From an uncultured Clostridium sp. (GTDB lineage: Bacteria > Bacillota > Clostridia > Lachnospirales > Lachnospiraceae), in contig UPYT01000009.1 in NCBI GenBank assembly GCA_900538475.1, forward strand, positions 1-64,000: a stretch of DNA of 64,000 bases. The letters run 5' to 3'. The notes under the pieces are model-generated. The model was not told the DNA's origin, made no database searches, and worked only from the letters and a program-made list of their open reading frames with translations. The first letter of the stretch is position 1, and the number at the start of each line of letters is the position of its first letter. A program made the position numbers and the translations under genes. This document shows, one piece after another, positions 17,821-26,992 of the stretch.

Positions 17821-18189
17821 TTACAGTACTTCCGGAGCCAGAGATACGATCTTCATGAACTGCTTCTCACGTAATTCTCTTGCTACCGGCCCAAAGATAC
17901 GGGTTCCTCTTGGGGTCTTGTCATCTTTGATAATAACTGCTGCGTTCTCATCGAACTTAATATAAGAACCGTCTTTACGGCGTGCGCCCTTAACGGTACG
18001 TACTACAACGGCCTTTACAACATCGCCCTTCTTTACAACGCCGCCTGGTGTTGCATCTTTAACGGAAGCAACGATGATATCACCGATATTTGCATATCTT
18101 CTGGTAGAGCCGCCCATAACGCGGATGCACAGTAATTCTTTTGCTCCGGTGTTATCGGCAACCTTCAGTCTGGTTTCCTGCTGAATCAT
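17821..18189 (-). CDS. rplN: 50S ribosomal protein L14 (uL14)
   Basis: A 122-residue intersubunit-bridge protein. [40 protein letters not shown] and [14 protein letters not shown] are near-invariant. AAGGAG precedes the ATG. The 104-bp gap to rpsQ contains GC-rich potential hairpins (around GCGTAGCGAAACGC). Confidence 0.98.
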   Translation of the reverse strand: MIQQETRLKVADNTGAKELLCIRVMGGSTRRYANIGDIIVASVKDATPGGVVKKGDVVKAVVVRTVKGARRKDGSYIKFDENAAVIIKDDKTPRGTRIFGPVARELREKQFMKIVSLAPEVL

Positions 18190-18293
18190 ACCTGAATACT
18201 CCTTCCTTTGTCGCCAGTTCTCCTATACGGGAACCACGAACTACACTTCGTTACGTTTGCGTAGCGAAACGCTGCTTCGCACCGCTTCTTTTA

Positions 18294-18554
18294 TTATCTA
18301 GCTTTCTCGATAATCTCAACCAGTCTCCATCTCTTGTCCTTGGACAGCGGTCTGGTTTCCATAACTTTAACGGTATCGCCCTTGCCACACTCGTTGTTCT
18401 CATCGTGTGCTTTTAATTTAACGGTCTTTTTAACGATTTTTCCGTATAAAGGATGCTTTACGTGGTCTTCAATTGCAACTACGATGGTCTTATCCATCTT
18501 GTCGCTTACGACTTTACCAACGCGGGTTTTTCTTAAATTTCTCTCCACGGTCAT
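18294..18554 (-). CDS. rpsQ: 30S ribosomal protein S17 (uS17)
   Basis: An 86-residue OB-fold protein bound early to 16S r[23 protein letters not shown] and [19 protein letters not shown] are diagnostic. AAAGGAG precedes the ATG. It lies 16 bp after rpmC. Confidence 0.98.
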   Translation of the reverse strand: MTVERNLRKTRVGKVVSDKMDKTIVVAIEDHVKHPLYGKIVKKTVKLKAHDENNECGKGDTVKVMETRPLSKDKRWRLVEIIEKAR

Positions 18555-18570
18555 GTTCTCCTTTCAAACC

Positions 18571-18777
18571 TTACACCAGTTTGGACTTTGCTGTAATAAC
18601 AGTCTGGATTCTAGCGATGTTTCTGCGAACCTCTTTAATTCTGCTGGTATTATCTAACTGGTTGGTTGCATTCTGGAATCTTAAGTTGAAAAGCTCTTTC
18701 TTAGCAGCTACTAATTCTTCCTGTAACTCTGCAGCTGATTTTGCCTGTAAACCTTCTACAAATTTATTAGTTTTCAC
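18571..18777 (-). CDS. rpmC: 50S ribosomal protein L29 (uL29)
   Basis: A 68-residue helical protein near the exit tunnel, with [19 protein letters not shown] and the [12 protein letters not shown] end typical of L29. Of two in-frame GTG codons (18786, 18777) the second is chosen: the ribosome-binding sequence GGCGGTGAT precedes it properly and the protein then starts KTNKFVEGL as expected. It overlaps the rplP end by 11 bp. Confidence 0.95.
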   Translation of the reverse strand: MKTNKFVEGLQAKSAAELQEELVAAKKELFNLRFQNATNQLDNTSRIKEVRRNIARIQTVITAKSKLV

Positions 18778-19204
18778 TGTTATCACCGCCTTCTAAATCT
18801 GCCTTAGCAACGATCTTGCATTTGCAGGGTAACTTGTGCATAGCCAGACGTAATGCCTCGCGGGCAACCTCTTCGGATACGCCTGCGATCTCAAACATTA
18901 CTCTGCCCGGTTTCACTACTGCAACCCAGTACTCCAGAGCACCCTTACCGGAACCCATACGAGTCTCAGCCGGCTTTGCAGTTACCGGTTTGTCCGGGAA
19001 AATCTTGATCCATACTTTACCGCCACGTTTGATATAACGGGTCATAGCAACACGGGCTGCCTCAATCTGATTGGACTTGATCCAGCACGGCTCGGTAGCT
19101 ACCAGACCGTACTCACCGTAGTTGATTACATTTCCTCTTAAAGCCTTACCGGTCATAGTTCCACGGAACTGTTTGCGGCGCTTTACTCTCTTAGGCATTA
19201 ACAT
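18767..19204 (-). CDS. rplP: 50S ribosomal protein L16 (uL16)
   Basis: A 145-residue protein near the A-site. [39 protein letters not shown] and [18 protein letters not shown] are diagnostic. Its ATG shares one base with the rpsC stop codon (TAATG), and GGGAG stands about 9 bases upstream, implying translational coupling. Confidence 0.98.
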   Translation of the reverse strand: MLMPKRVKRRKQFRGTMTGKALRGNVINYGEYGLVATEPCWIKSNQIEAARVAMTRYIKRGGKVWIKIFPDKPVTAKPAETRMGSGKGALEYWVAVVKPGRVMFEIAGVSEEVAREALRLAMHKLPCKCKIVAKADLEGGDNSEN

Positions 19205-19860
19205 TATTTATCGCTCCCTTCCTTTTTTCCTTTAGTAGGAAGTACCTCGCCTTTGTAGATCCAAACCTTTACGCCAAGCTTGCCGTAGGTGGTATCTGCC
19301 TCAGCGAAACCATAGTCAATATCTGCTCTTAATGTCTGTAACGGAATAGTACCCTCGCTGTAGAACTCGGTACGTGCGATATCAGCACCGCCAAGACGTC
19401 CGCCAACTGCGGTCTTGATTCCCTTAACGCCAGCCTTCATGGAACGGCCCATGGTAGACTTCATAGCGCGGCGGAAAGATACACGGTTTTCCAGCTGCTG
19501 AGCAATGCTCTCAGCTACCAGCTGTGCATCACGATCCGGTCTCTTGATTTCCTTGATGTCGATAAATACTTTCTTATCGGTCATCTTCTGAACTTCGCCT
19601 TTCAGCTTCTCAATCTCAGCGCCGCCCTTACCGATAACAACGCCCGGCTTTGCGGTGTAGATGATGATTTTTACTCTGTCAGAAGCTCTCTCGATCTCGA
19701 TTTTGGAGATTCCGGCGCTGTACAGTCTCTTCTTCAGGAAGGTACGGATATTGTAATCCTCTACCAGGCAATCAGCGAAGTTGCCTTCAGCGTACCATTT
19801 GGAATCCCAGTCTTTAATAACACCGACTCTAATGCCGTGTGGATTAACTTTCTGTCCCAT
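19204..19860 (-). CDS. rpsC: 30S ribosomal protein S3 (uS3)
   Basis: A 218-residue protein at the mRNA entry channel. [20 protein letters not shown], the KH-domain [16 protein letters not shown] motif and the C-terminal block around [15 protein letters not shown] are diagnostic. AGGAGG precedes the ATG. Overlap with rplP suggests coupled translation. Confidence 0.98.
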   Translation of the reverse strand: MGQKVNPHGIRVGVIKDWDSKWYAEGNFADCLVEDYNIRTFLKKRLYSAGISKIEIERASDRVKIIIYTAKPGVVIGKGGAEIEKLKGEVQKMTDKKVFIDIKEIKRPDRDAQLVAESIAQQLENRVSFRRAMKSTMGRSMKAGVKGIKTAVGGRLGGADIARTEFYSEGTIPLQTLRADIDYGFAEADTTYGKLGVKVWIYKGEVLPTKGKKEGSDK

Positions 19861-19869
19861 ATTTGCCTC

Positions 19870-20256
19870 CTATCTTTCATTCAGCACAACAGTAATGTGG
19901 CTCGTTCTCTTCTCGATTCTGTAAGCGCGGCCCTGTGCTCTCGGTTTTACTCTCTTCATGGTCGGAGCCTTGTTTGCGAAGCACTCTTCTACATACAGCT
20001 TAGCCGGATCCATGTTGTTGTTGTTCTCAGCATTAGCTACTGCTGATTCCAGTAATTTTTTAATTAAAGAAGAAGCATATCTGGGATTGTAGGTTACAAT
20101 ACCAAGTGCAGTCTGCACATCTTTGCCTCTGATGGCATCTAATACGAAGCATGCCTTCTGAACAGAAACACGTGCGTAAGACAGCTTAGCGCTCGGTCTG
20201 GTGTCCTTCTGGGCATTTCTCTCTCTCTTAATCTGACTTCTATGTCCTTTAGCCAT
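19870..20256 (-). CDS. rplV: 50S ribosomal protein L22 (uL22)
   Basis: A 128-residue protein lining the exit tunnel. ARVSVQKACFVLDAIRGKDV and the conserved C-terminal hairpin region (MKRVKPRAQGRAYRIEKRTS) identify it. A modest N-terminal extension (MAKGHRSQIKRERNAQKDTR) precedes the core. AAAGGAGG is upstream of the ATG. Confidence 0.98.
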   Translation of the reverse strand: MAKGHRSQIKRERNAQKDTRPSAKLSYARVSVQKACFVLDAIRGKDVQTALGIVTYNPRYASSLIKKLLESAVANAENNNNMDPAKLYVEECFANKAPTMKRVKPRAQGRAYRIEKRTSHITVVLNER

Positions 20257-20285
20257 TGCTAATAACCTCCTTTCAGTCCTGACGG

Positions 20286-20564
20286 TTAACGTTTGGATTT
20301 CTTCTCGTCTTTTCCGTGTCCTCTGTAAGTTCTGGTAGCTACGAACTCACCCAGCTTGTGGCCTACCATATCCTCGGTAACATATACCGGAACATGCTTT
20401 CTGCCATCATGAACTGCAATTGTATGTCCAACCATCTGCGGGAAGATTGTGGAACGGCGGGACCAGGTCTTAATTACCTGATGCTGTCCTGCTGCGTTCA
20501 TTGCGTCAACTTTTTTCAGTAAGTGCGCATCTGCAAATGGTCCTTTTTTTAATGAACGTGCCAT
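20286..20564 (-). CDS. rpsS: 30S ribosomal protein S19 (uS19)
   Basis: A 92-residue protein of the small-subunit head. [40 protein letters not shown] and [20 protein letters not shown] are diagnostic. AAGGAGG precedes the ATG. Confidence 0.98.
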   Translation of the reverse strand: MARSLKKGPFADAHLLKKVDAMNAAGQHQVIKTWSRRSTIFPQMVGHTIAVHDGRKHVPVYVTEDMVGHKLGEFVATRTYRGHGKDEKKSKR

Positions 20565-20582
20565 AGGTTTAGATCCTCCTTA

Positions 20583-21428
20583 TTATTTAATGGTCTTTCC
20601 GTCGCGTCTTCTTACAATCAGCTTATTAGACTGCTTGTTTTTCTTTCTGGTCTTCAGACCCAGAGCAGGCTTGCCCCAAGGAGTGGAAGGACCCGGACGG
20701 CCGATACCGGTCTTACCTTCACCACCACCGTGCGGATGGTCATTCGGGTTCATAACGGAACCGCGGACAGTAGGACGGATACCCATGTGACGTTTTCTAC
20801 CAGCCTTACCGATGTTGATCAGGTTGTGGTCACCATTGCCTACTTCACCGATGGTAGCGCGGCAGATGATCGGAACCATTCTCATTTCGCCGGAAGGAAG
20901 TCTTAAGGTTGCATATTTGCCTTCTTTAGCCATTAACTGAGCAGAGTTACCAGCGGAACGAACCAGCTGACCGCCCTTGCCCGGATACAGCTCAATGTTG
21001 TGAATCTGTGCACCAACCGGGATGTTTGCTAACGGCAGGCAGTTACCAACCTTAGCCTCTGCATTCTCACCGCTCATAACCTTCATGCCGTTGGTCAGAC
21101 CAGCCGGAGCCAGGATATAGGACTTCTCGCCGTCTGCGTAGCAAATCAGAGCAATGTTAGCAGTTCTGTTCGGATCGTACTCGATACCGATTACAGTTGC
21201 TGGAATGCCATCCTTGTGGTTTCTCTTAAAGTCGATGATTCTGTATTTTCTTCTGGAGCCGCCGCCACGGTGTCTCACAGTGATTTTACCCTGGTTATTA
21301 CGTCCAGCGTTCTTCTTTAAAGAAGTAACCAGAGACTTCTCCGGAGTAGACTTGGTGATTTCCTTAAAGTCAGAACCGGTCATATGTCTTCTGGAAGGTG
21401 TATATGGGCGATATGTTTTAATTCCCAT
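20583..21428 (-). CDS. rplB: 50S ribosomal protein L2 (uL2)
   Basis: A 281-residue protein essential to the peptidyl-transferase centre. [20 protein letters not shown], the RNA-binding core and the C-terminal [20 protein letters not shown] motif (with the critical His) are clear. The frame extends to 21470, but AAAGGAG stands 8 bases before the ATG at 21428 and gives the standard N-terminus. A 189-bp gap to rplW contains no gene. Confidence 0.98.
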   Translation of the reverse strand: MGIKTYRPYTPSRRHMTGSDFKEITKSTPEKSLVTSLKKNAGRNNQGKITVRHRGGGSRRKYRIIDFKRNHKDGIPATVIGIEYDPNRTANIALICYADGEKSYILAPAGLTNGMKVMSGENAEAKVGNCLPLANIPVGAQIHNIELYPGKGGQLVRSAGNSAQLMAKEGKYATLRLPSGEMRMVPIICRATIGEVGNGDHNLINIGKAGRKRHMGIRPTVRGSVMNPNDHPHGGGEGKTGIGRPGPSTPWGKPALGLKTRKKNKQSNKLIVRRRDGKTIK

Positions 21429-21617
21429 GATTATAACTCCTTTCGTCCTCAACCCCCTGTTGTCGGGCATGCTTCGATACCCGCAGGGTGTTCAATCTCA
21501 CACGCTTTGCTGAATTTCATCAACGCATCCGCGTGTATCTCTTATCACAGCGCGATATAGGTTTGATTTATCATCCCGCTGTATAGTGTCTATTCTTTAG
21601 CCCGAAAGCTCTGCAGC

Positions 21618-21917
21618 TTACAGACCTGCGAAAATTTCGATTTCCTTGCTGTCCTCGGTCAGCTGTACAATAGCTTTCTTGGTAGCAGCAGTCTTGCCGA
21701 AGGTCATACCTCTTCTTCTGTTCTTGCCTTCGTTGTTCATGGTATTAACGCTCTTCACTTTGGTTCCCGGGAACATTTTCTCAACAGCTTCTTTGATCAT
21801 GCTCTTGTTTGCCTCGGTGTGAACCAGGAAAGTGTATTTCTTCTCTGCCATAGCATTCATGCTCTTCTCGGTAACAACCGGTTTGAGAATGACATCATAG
21901 TACTGAATGTTTGCCAT
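21618..21917 (-). CDS. rplW: 50S ribosomal protein L23 (uL23)
   Basis: A 99-residue exit-site protein that docks trigger factor and [23 protein letters not shown] and the [20 protein letters not shown] loop are diagnostic. Its ATG shares a base with the rplD stop, and GGAGG precedes it inside rplD. Confidence 0.98.
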   Translation of the reverse strand: MANIQYYDVILKPVVTEKSMNAMAEKKYTFLVHTEANKSMIKEAVEKMFPGTKVKSVNTMNNEGKNRRRGMTFGKTAATKKAIVQLTEDSKEIEIFAGL

Positions 21918-22537
21918 TATGCGTACACCTCCTCGATATTTGCAACAGCGGTCTTGGTAGCCACTACAGTGTTGTATTTCAGAATGTCATATACGTTGAT
22001 GGTATTGACATAAGCGGTCTTTACGGTCGGGATGTTCTTAGCAGACTTTACTACGTTGTCGCTGTCATCGCCAACTACTACCAGAGCCTTGGAAACCTTC
22101 AGGTTGTTCAGTACGTTCTGGAACTTTTTGGTCTTAATCTCATCCAGCTTCAGCTCGTCAACAACGATGAACTTGTTCTCCTGTACTCTGCTGGTCAGAG
22201 CGGACTTTAATGCTGCTCTCTTCTCTTTCTTGTTCAGAGTGATGGTGTAATCTCTCGGGGTCGGAGCGAATACGATACCGCCGCCGGTCCACTGCGGAGC
22301 TCTGGTTGAACCCTGACGTGCATGTCCGGTTCCTTTCTGTCTCCACGGTTTTCTTCCACCGCCAGAAACCTCAGAACGGGTTTTTGCCTTCTGAGTACCC
22401 TGACGCTTGTTAGCAAGCTGTGCAACTACTGCCATGTGTACCAGGTGTTCGTTAATCTCTACACCAAATACAGCATCGTTTAACTCCATCTTGCCTACTT
22501 CATTACCTTCCATATTGTAAACGGATACGTTTGCCAT
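21917..22537 (-). CDS. rplD: 50S ribosomal protein L4 (uL4)
   Basis: A 206-residue protein with a globular domain and an extended tunnel loop ([20 protein letters not shown]). In E. coli L4 represses the S10 operon by binding its leader. AGGAGG precedes the ATG. It is followed by rplW with a one-base overlap. Confidence 0.98.
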   Translation of the reverse strand: MANVSVYNMEGNEVGKMELNDAVFGVEINEHLVHMAVVAQLANKRQGTQKAKTRSEVSGGGRKPWRQKGTGHARQGSTRAPQWTGGGIVFAPTPRDYTITLNKKEKRAALKSALTSRVQENKFIVVDELKLDEIKTKKFQNVLNNLKVSKALVVVGDDSDNVVKSAKNIPTVKTAYVNTINVYDILKYNTVVATKTAVANIEEVYA

Positions 22538-22568
22538 TTTAAGTGTTCCTCCTTTCTCGTCAAAGCAA

Positions 22569-23198
22569 TCAAGCCTTCACTGTTTCTTTGATTGTCACTA
22601 AGGATTTCTTCGGTCCGGGAACAGCACCCTTAACCAGAATCAGATTGTTCTCAGCGTCAACCTTAACAACTTCCAGATTCTGAACAGTTACACGCTTGCT
22701 GCCCATGTGGCCCGGCATCTTTTTGCCCTTGAATACCTTACTCGGGTCAGAACATGCACCATTGGAACCTGCATGACGATGGTACTTGGAACCATGAGCC
22801 ATCGGTCCGCGGGACTGGCCGTGTCTCTTGATAGCGCCCTGGAATCCTTTTCCCTTGGAAACAGCAGTTGCATCAATCTTGTCGCCTGCAGCGAAGATAT
22901 CAGCTTTAATCTCATCTTTTACAGAATACTCTTCTGCATTGTCGAGACGGAATTCTCTAACAAATCTCTTATAAGCGACACCAGCCTTGTCAAAGTGTCC
23001 CTTAACCGGCTTGCTGACCAGTTTCTCTCTCTTGTCAACAAAACCAACCTGTACGGCCTTGTAGCCATCGTTCTCTTCAGTCTTAACCTGGGTTACTACG
23101 CAGGGACCTGCCTGAAGAACAGTTACCGGAACTAAAACGCCATCTTCGTTGAAGATCTGGGTCATTCCGACTTTGGTAGCTAAAATAGCTTTCTTCAT
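22569..23198 (-). CDS. rplC: 50S ribosomal protein L3 (uL3)
   Basis: A 209-residue protein reaching the peptidyl-transferase centre. [40 protein letters not shown] and [20 protein letters not shown] are diagnostic. AAGGAGG precedes the ATG; it follows rpsJ by 50 bp. Confidence 0.98.
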   Translation of the reverse strand: MKKAILATKVGMTQIFNEDGVLVPVTVLQAGPCVVTQVKTEENDGYKAVQVGFVDKREKLVSKPVKGHFDKAGVAYKRFVREFRLDNAEEYSVKDEIKADIFAAGDKIDATAVSKGKGFQGAIKRHGQSRGPMAHGSKYHRHAGSNGACSDPSKVFKGKKMPGHMGSKRVTVQNLEVVKVDAENNLILVKGAVPGPKKSLVTIKETVKA

Positions 23199-23248
23199 TT
23201 CATTTCCTCCTTACAGCGGATTACCCTTTTGAGGCAATCATACTAAAG

Positions 23249-23566
23249 TTATTTCTGTTTCATTTTGATGTCGATATAAACACCAGCCGGCATTTCCAGC
23301 TTGGACAGAGCATCTACTGTCTTCTGGCTCGGGGTGATGATATCGATAAGTCTTTTGTGAGTTCTCTGCTCGAACTGCTCTCTGGAATCTTTGTATTTGT
23401 GTACCGCTCTCAGGATAGTTACTACTTCCTTCTTTGTGGGTAACGGCACCGGTCCACTCACCTGAGCCCCTGTCTTCTTTACGGTCTCGATGATTTTTCC
23501 AGCAGACTGATCAACTAACTGATGATCATAAGCTTTTAATGTGATTCTCATTACTTGACTTGCCAT
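23249..23566 (-). CDS. rpsJ: 30S ribosomal protein S10 (uS10)
   Basis: A 105-residue protein, also the NusE transcription factor in antitermination complexes. [20 protein letters not shown] and the C-terminal [20 protein letters not shown] are diagnostic. The frame extends to 23626, but AAAGGAGG lies 11 bases before the ATG at 23566 and the product then starts [15 protein letters not shown] with normal length. It is the first gene of the S10-spc block. Confidence 0.97.
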   Translation of the reverse strand: MASQVMRITLKAYDHQLVDQSAGKIIETVKKTGAQVSGPVPLPTKKEVVTILRAVHKYKDSREQFEQRTHKRLIDIITPSQKTVDALSKLEMPAGVYIDIKMKQK

Positions 23567-23800
23567 AAAAAAAGTCGCCTCCTTTTCGCACTTTTGTTTG
23601 AAGTACGACAAGCGGTGACTGTACACATCTCCGTGTGTGTCGCGGTGGACTCACACTGCGTTACTGCATTACCTTAGTTCCTACAGCTGTTAAATTGGTA
23701 CAGTGACTTGTCGTCAGTTTCCTAACTTGACATTCGCTCCACGGAAAACCTGCCATATCTGAGGCAGCAACCTCGCGCTTCATCGCTATCATGTCACAGC
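23567..23800 (-). promoter_or_regulatory. 5' leader of the S10 operon
   Basis: About 230 nt separate the promoter from rpsJ. The leader has several self-complementary segments (for example ACACAC/GTGTGT stretches near 23620-23645 and TGACTTGTCGTCA near 23703), so it is probably structured. A role as an L4-type or other autoregulatory leader is inferred from position only; no clear terminator was seen in it. Confidence 0.4.
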
Positions 23801-23806
23801 TTTTCC

Positions 23807-23835
23807 ATATTATCATAGGTTTTTCGGAAATGCAA
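23807..23835 (-). promoter_or_regulatory. Sigma-A promoter of the S10-spc operon
   Basis: Minus-strand TTGCAT (23830-23835) and TAATAT (23807-23812), 17 bp apart, in an A/T-rich context (long T-runs on the plus strand immediately upstream that could act as an UP element). Confidence 0.85.
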
Positions 23836-23871
23836 GTGTTTTTTTGAATTTTTTTAAGTTTTTTCCGGTCC

Positions 23872-23922
23872 ATAGAAAAAAGTGCCTCCCCAGGATCTCT
23901 CCTGAAAAAGCACTTTTTCTAT
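23872..23922 (-). terminator. Terminator of the cell-wall-binding protein at 23953
   Basis: ATAGAAAAAGTGC and its complement (23872-23885 with 23910-23922) enclose an inner TCAGGA/TCCTGG hairpin. The minus strand ends in a T-run. It sits just upstream of the S10 promoter and insulates it. Confidence 0.82.
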
Positions 23923-23952
23923 TTTCAGTCTTTGCAGTAAACTGCTGATGGC

Positions 23953-25332
23953 CTATTCGTTCCAGGAGCTCCAGTCCGGTTCCTCCGGACTTGAGTAAGT
24001 ACCGCCCTCAACCCTGTCTCCATCCTCTTCAATCAGAACGCCGCCGCTGTTGGTTTTATACTTAATGCCATCCCGATCCTTTACGGTTGTATTTTTCGCA
24101 ATACGACCGGAAGTATTAATCACATAATTCTTGCTGCTGTCTCCATCCTGAATGGTAAATACCTCATATTTGCTTCCAGAATCTGCTTTCTGAAGCTTTC
24201 CCATATAATATAGGTAGTTATTATATACGCCTGTATAACCTCGGCCTGTGGAGGTAAAATAATATTCCCTCATTTCTCCGCCATCGTCAATCTTCTGTTT
24301 TCCGCGGAGCATACTGCTTTGGGAACGATTGCCGAAGTAATACGCCGTATATTCTGATTCATCCCGATCCAAATATACCTTCTGAATTCCGTATACCGGA
24401 ACGCCGTTTGGTCCAAACAGGTAGGTGTTGCCGTTGATCTTTTCCAAATCACTGCTGTGGGCTGAACCAATCTCCGGCCCCGTCTTCGGTTCTCCCTTGC
24501 TGTTAAAGTAAAACCACTCCACATCGTAATCGTACTGATCCTGAAGATTCTCCGGGGGCTCTGCTGTATACCAGCCAGAGCGAACCTGACCATTGGCATC
24601 TACAAACCGGTAATCTGCAATGGAGTCAGATTCATCACCAGTTACACAGACCCAGCCAGTCTGCATGGCCCCGTCCTCTCTCAGACAATAGTATTCTCCA
24701 TTGATTTTCTTCTGCTTGACATTATCTCCATCGCTGTCTGGAACCACTTTTTTTCCGTTAGAATTAAAATAATACCAGTACTTGCCGTCATCCTCTGTCT
24801 CAAAGGGACCACCGTTGTCCTCTTCCTCATCCTCGTATCCATCCGGAGGCGCCAGTCTCTGCCAACCGGTCTGCATCACGCCATTGGAACCACAGTAATA
24901 CATATCATCCAGAACCCAGCCAGTCTGCATCAGTCCTGTATCATCAAAATAATACCAATTATTATTAATCTTCTCCCAGCGCTCTTTCATACACTTTCCG
25001 GTACTGTTGAAATAATACCAGTCATAACCGGTGTCTGCATCAGAATTGGGAACCTGCAGCCACTTCCCGGCCACCATAATGCCGTTGGAGTCCACATAGT
25101 AATCATCATTGTCTACCCAGGAATCCACCGCCATAACACCATTTCCATTCAGATAGCGCCAGTATCCGTCGCCTCCCTTTCTCCACGCATTGTACTCTCG
25201 GCTGCCTGCAGAATTGTAGTATGCCCAGTTGCTGCCTTCCTGCACCCATCCCGTAGCCGCCATGGCCGAAATTCCGCTGCCGAGACTGACTGAGGCTGCA
25301 AGGGCAAGAACCACCCAACTTTTCTTCTTCAT
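23953..25332 (-). CDS. Secreted protein made of cell-wall-binding repeats
   Basis: A 459-residue exported protein with a signal peptide (1-26, ending SAMAA). It is then built almost entirely of aromatic-rich repeats of the choline/glucan-binding type, for example NNNWYYFDDTGLMQTGW and GKYWYYFNSNGKKV. Acidic inserts (such as GYEDEEEDNGG) separate some repeats, and the last 130 residues are more divergent. No catalytic domain is visible. It probably sits on the cell surface; the ligand is not known. It has its own promoter and terminator, just upstream of the S10 operon, and shares its repeat type with the protein at 5617-6873. Confidence 0.85.
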   Translation of the reverse strand: MKKKSWVVLALAASVSLGSGISAMAATGWVQEGSNWAYYNSAGSREYNAWRKGGDGYWRYLNGNGVMAVDSWVDNDDYYVDSNGIMVAGKWLQVPNSDADTGYDWYYFNSTGKCMKERWEKINNNWYYFDDTGLMQTGWVLDDMYYCGSNGVMQTGWQRLAPPDGYEDEEEDNGGPFETEDDGKYWYYFNSNGKKVVPDSDGDNVKQKKINGEYYCLREDGAMQTGWVCVTGDESDSIADYRFVDANGQVRSGWYTAEPPENLQDQYDYDVEWFYFNSKGEPKTGPEIGSAHSSDLEKINGNTYLFGPNGVPVYGIQKVYLDRDESEYTAYYFGNRSQSSMLRGKQKIDDGGEMREYYFTSTGRGYTGVYNNYLYYMGKLQKADSGSKYEVFTIQDGDSSKNYVINTSGRIAKNTTVKDRDGIKYKTNSGGVLIEEDGDRVEGGTYSSPEEPDWSSWNE

Positions 25333-25381
25333 ATTTGTAAAAATTCTCCTTTAACTCATTCCTCTGATACATCTACCTTCC

Positions 25382-25410
25382 ATTTTAACAAGTTATAGGA
25401 AATTATTCAA
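25382..25410 (-). promoter_or_regulatory. Sigma-A promoter for the gene at 23953
   Basis: Minus-strand TTGAAT (25405-25410) and TAAAAT (25382-25387), 17 bp apart, 50 bp upstream of the ATG. The 315-bp divergent gap 25333-25647 holds this promoter and that of the methyltransferase gene; nothing else was recognised in it. Confidence 0.72.
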
Positions 25411-25509
25411 TAAAAAACATCCGTAATTTCTTACGATTTTTCTTACAATTTCTGCCTCCAGTTCCTTTCCCTGATGCAAAATCGCAAAACTGCATCTACC
25501 GGGAACTTC

Positions 25510-25539
25510 TTGACGGAAAGCCCCTGTTCTCTGTATAAT
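25510..25539 (+). promoter_or_regulatory. Sigma-A promoter for the RlmI-like methyltransferase
   Basis: Plus-strand TTGACG (25510-25515) and TATAAT (25534-25539) with an 18-bp spacer, 108 bp upstream of the ATG. Confidence 0.75.
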
Positions 25540-25647
25540 GGAAGGCAGAAAGCAGGCTTTTTCCTGCACAGCAAGTAATATCAGCATACAAAACCTATGA
25601 AAAACAGAGGGAGCAGCTTATATCTCCCGGAAAGGCTGGAATAAATT

Positions 25648-26508
25648 ATGTGGTTAGCAGACGGCTGGAAAGATTATCAGGTCATCGACTGTTCTAAAGG
25701 AGAAAAACTGGAACGATGGGGAGAATATCTCCTGGTTCGCCCGGATCCTCAGGTTATCTGGGATACCCCCAAAAACCATGTGGGATGGCGCCATAAAAAC
25801 GGACATTATCACCGGAGTGCAAAAGGCGGCGGAGAATGGGAATTCTTTGATCTGCCTCAGCAGTGGTCCATCTCTTACAAAAACCTTACCTTCAATCTGA
25901 AGCCCTTCAGTTTTAAACACACCGGACTATTTCCGGAACAGGCTGTCAACTGGGACTGGTTCGGAAACAAAATCAGACAGGCAGGACGCCCGGTAAAGGT
26001 TCTGAACCTGTTTGCCTATACTGGCGGAGCCACGCTGGCTGCAGCTGCTGCAGGAGCCTCTGTAACCCATGTAGATGCCTCCAAAGGCATGGTTGGATGG
26101 GCCAAGGAAAATGCAGTTTCCTCCGGTCTCGCCGATGCGCCTATCCGCTGGCTGGTTGATGACTGTGTAAAATTTGTTGAACGGGAAATCCGTCGTGGAA
26201 ACCACTACGATGGCATTATCATGGATCCTCCTTCCTACGGACGGGGACCCAAAGGAGAAATCTGGAAAATCGAAGACGCCATCCATCCTCTGGTTAAGCT
26301 GTGCGTTCAACTTCTTTCCGATGAGCCTCTGTTTTTCCTGATTAACTCCTATACAACAGGACTGGCTCCTGCTGTACTTACCTATATGATGTCTACGGAA
26401 ATTGTTCCGAAGTTTGGAGGTCATGTGGACGCTCAGGAAATCGGACTCCCTGTTAAAGAATCCGGACTTGCGCTGCCCTGCGGCGCATCAGGGCGGTGGG
26501 AGAAGTAG
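25648..26508 (+). CDS. Class I SAM-dependent methyltransferase, RlmI/COG1092-like
   Basis: A 286-residue Rossmann-fold methyltransferase. The SAM-binding loop is VLNLFAYTGGATLAAAAAGA (about 113-132), followed by an acidic residue in HVDASKGM. The catalytic-type motif is MDPPSYGRGPKGE. The LFPEQAVNWDW segment ahead of it is shared with 23S rRNA cytosine-C5 methyltransferases of the RlmI group. No PUA domain is visible, so the target base cannot be assigned. It is a single plus-strand gene with its own promoter, closed by a long hairpin. Confidence 0.85.
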   Translation: MWLADGWKDYQVIDCSKGEKLERWGEYLLVRPDPQVIWDTPKNHVGWRHKNGHYHRSAKGGGEWEFFDLPQQWSISYKNLTFNLKPFSFKHTGLFPEQAVNWDWFGNKIRQAGRPVKVLNLFAYTGGATLAAAAAGASVTHVDASKGMVGWAKENAVSSGLADAPIRWLVDDCVKFVEREIRRGNHYDGIIMDPPSYGRGPKGEIWKIEDAIHPLVKLCVQLLSDEPLFFLINSYTTGLAPAVLTYMMSTEIVPKFGGHVDAQEIGLPVKESGLALPCGASGRWEK

Positions 26509-26545
26509 CCATTTCATCCATCTCAAAAAAATTTCTCGAGAAATC

Positions 26546-26590
26546 AAAATACCGCTCCATGATGCTTATGCATCACAGAGCGGTATTTTT
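26546..26590. terminator. Bidirectional terminator between the methyltransferase gene and yajC
   Basis: AAAATACCGCTC (26546-26557) pairs perfectly with 26578-26589. An inner TGATGC/GCATCA stem extends it, and T-runs flank it on both strands. It ends the plus-strand methyltransferase gene and the minus-strand scfA-yajC operon. Confidence 0.9.
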
Positions 26591-26612
26591 GAGCACTTCA
26601 ACGACTCTTCTC

Positions 26613-26906
26613 TTATACTTCCGGTTTTTCTACCTGCACGATCGAGGTTTTCTGCATAGGAATCCGGCAGTTCTTGTTGCTTCCGAACTCTACAATCACA
26701 GTATCATCGGTCATGTCGATAATTACACCGTAAAATCCTGCTGTTGTCAGTACACTGTCGCCGATTGCTACGCTGGCCAGCAGTGCCTGCTGTTTTTTCT
26801 TTTCTTTCTGCTGCGGGCGAATTGCCATAAAATACATCAGTGCGCAGAAAAAGATAATGTAGCCGATTAAAAACATAGGTGACATTCCTCCAGTTGCTGT
26901 TAACAT
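26613..26906 (-). CDS. yajC: Preprotein translocase subunit YajC
   Basis: A 97-residue single-span membrane protein of the SecDF-YajC complex. The transmembrane segment is at about residues 10-27. It is followed by the family signature MAIRPQQKEKKKQQALLASV and a small domain (GDSVLTTAGFYGVIIDMTDD). AGGAGG precedes the ATG. It is the last gene of scfA-scfB-secDF-tgt-yajC, 86 bp after tgt. Confidence 0.96.
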   Translation of the reverse strand: MLTATGGMSPMFLIGYIIFFCALMYFMAIRPQQKEKKKQQALLASVAIGDSVLTTAGFYGVIIDMTDDTVIVEFGSNKNCRIPMQKTSIVQVEKPEV

Positions 26907-26992
26907 AAGTGCTTCCTCCTCAGGCTGCTGCCGCCTCGCTTCAGGCAGCCTTATATTCTTTTTTGATTCATCGGAATCCGGCGCCAGACACG

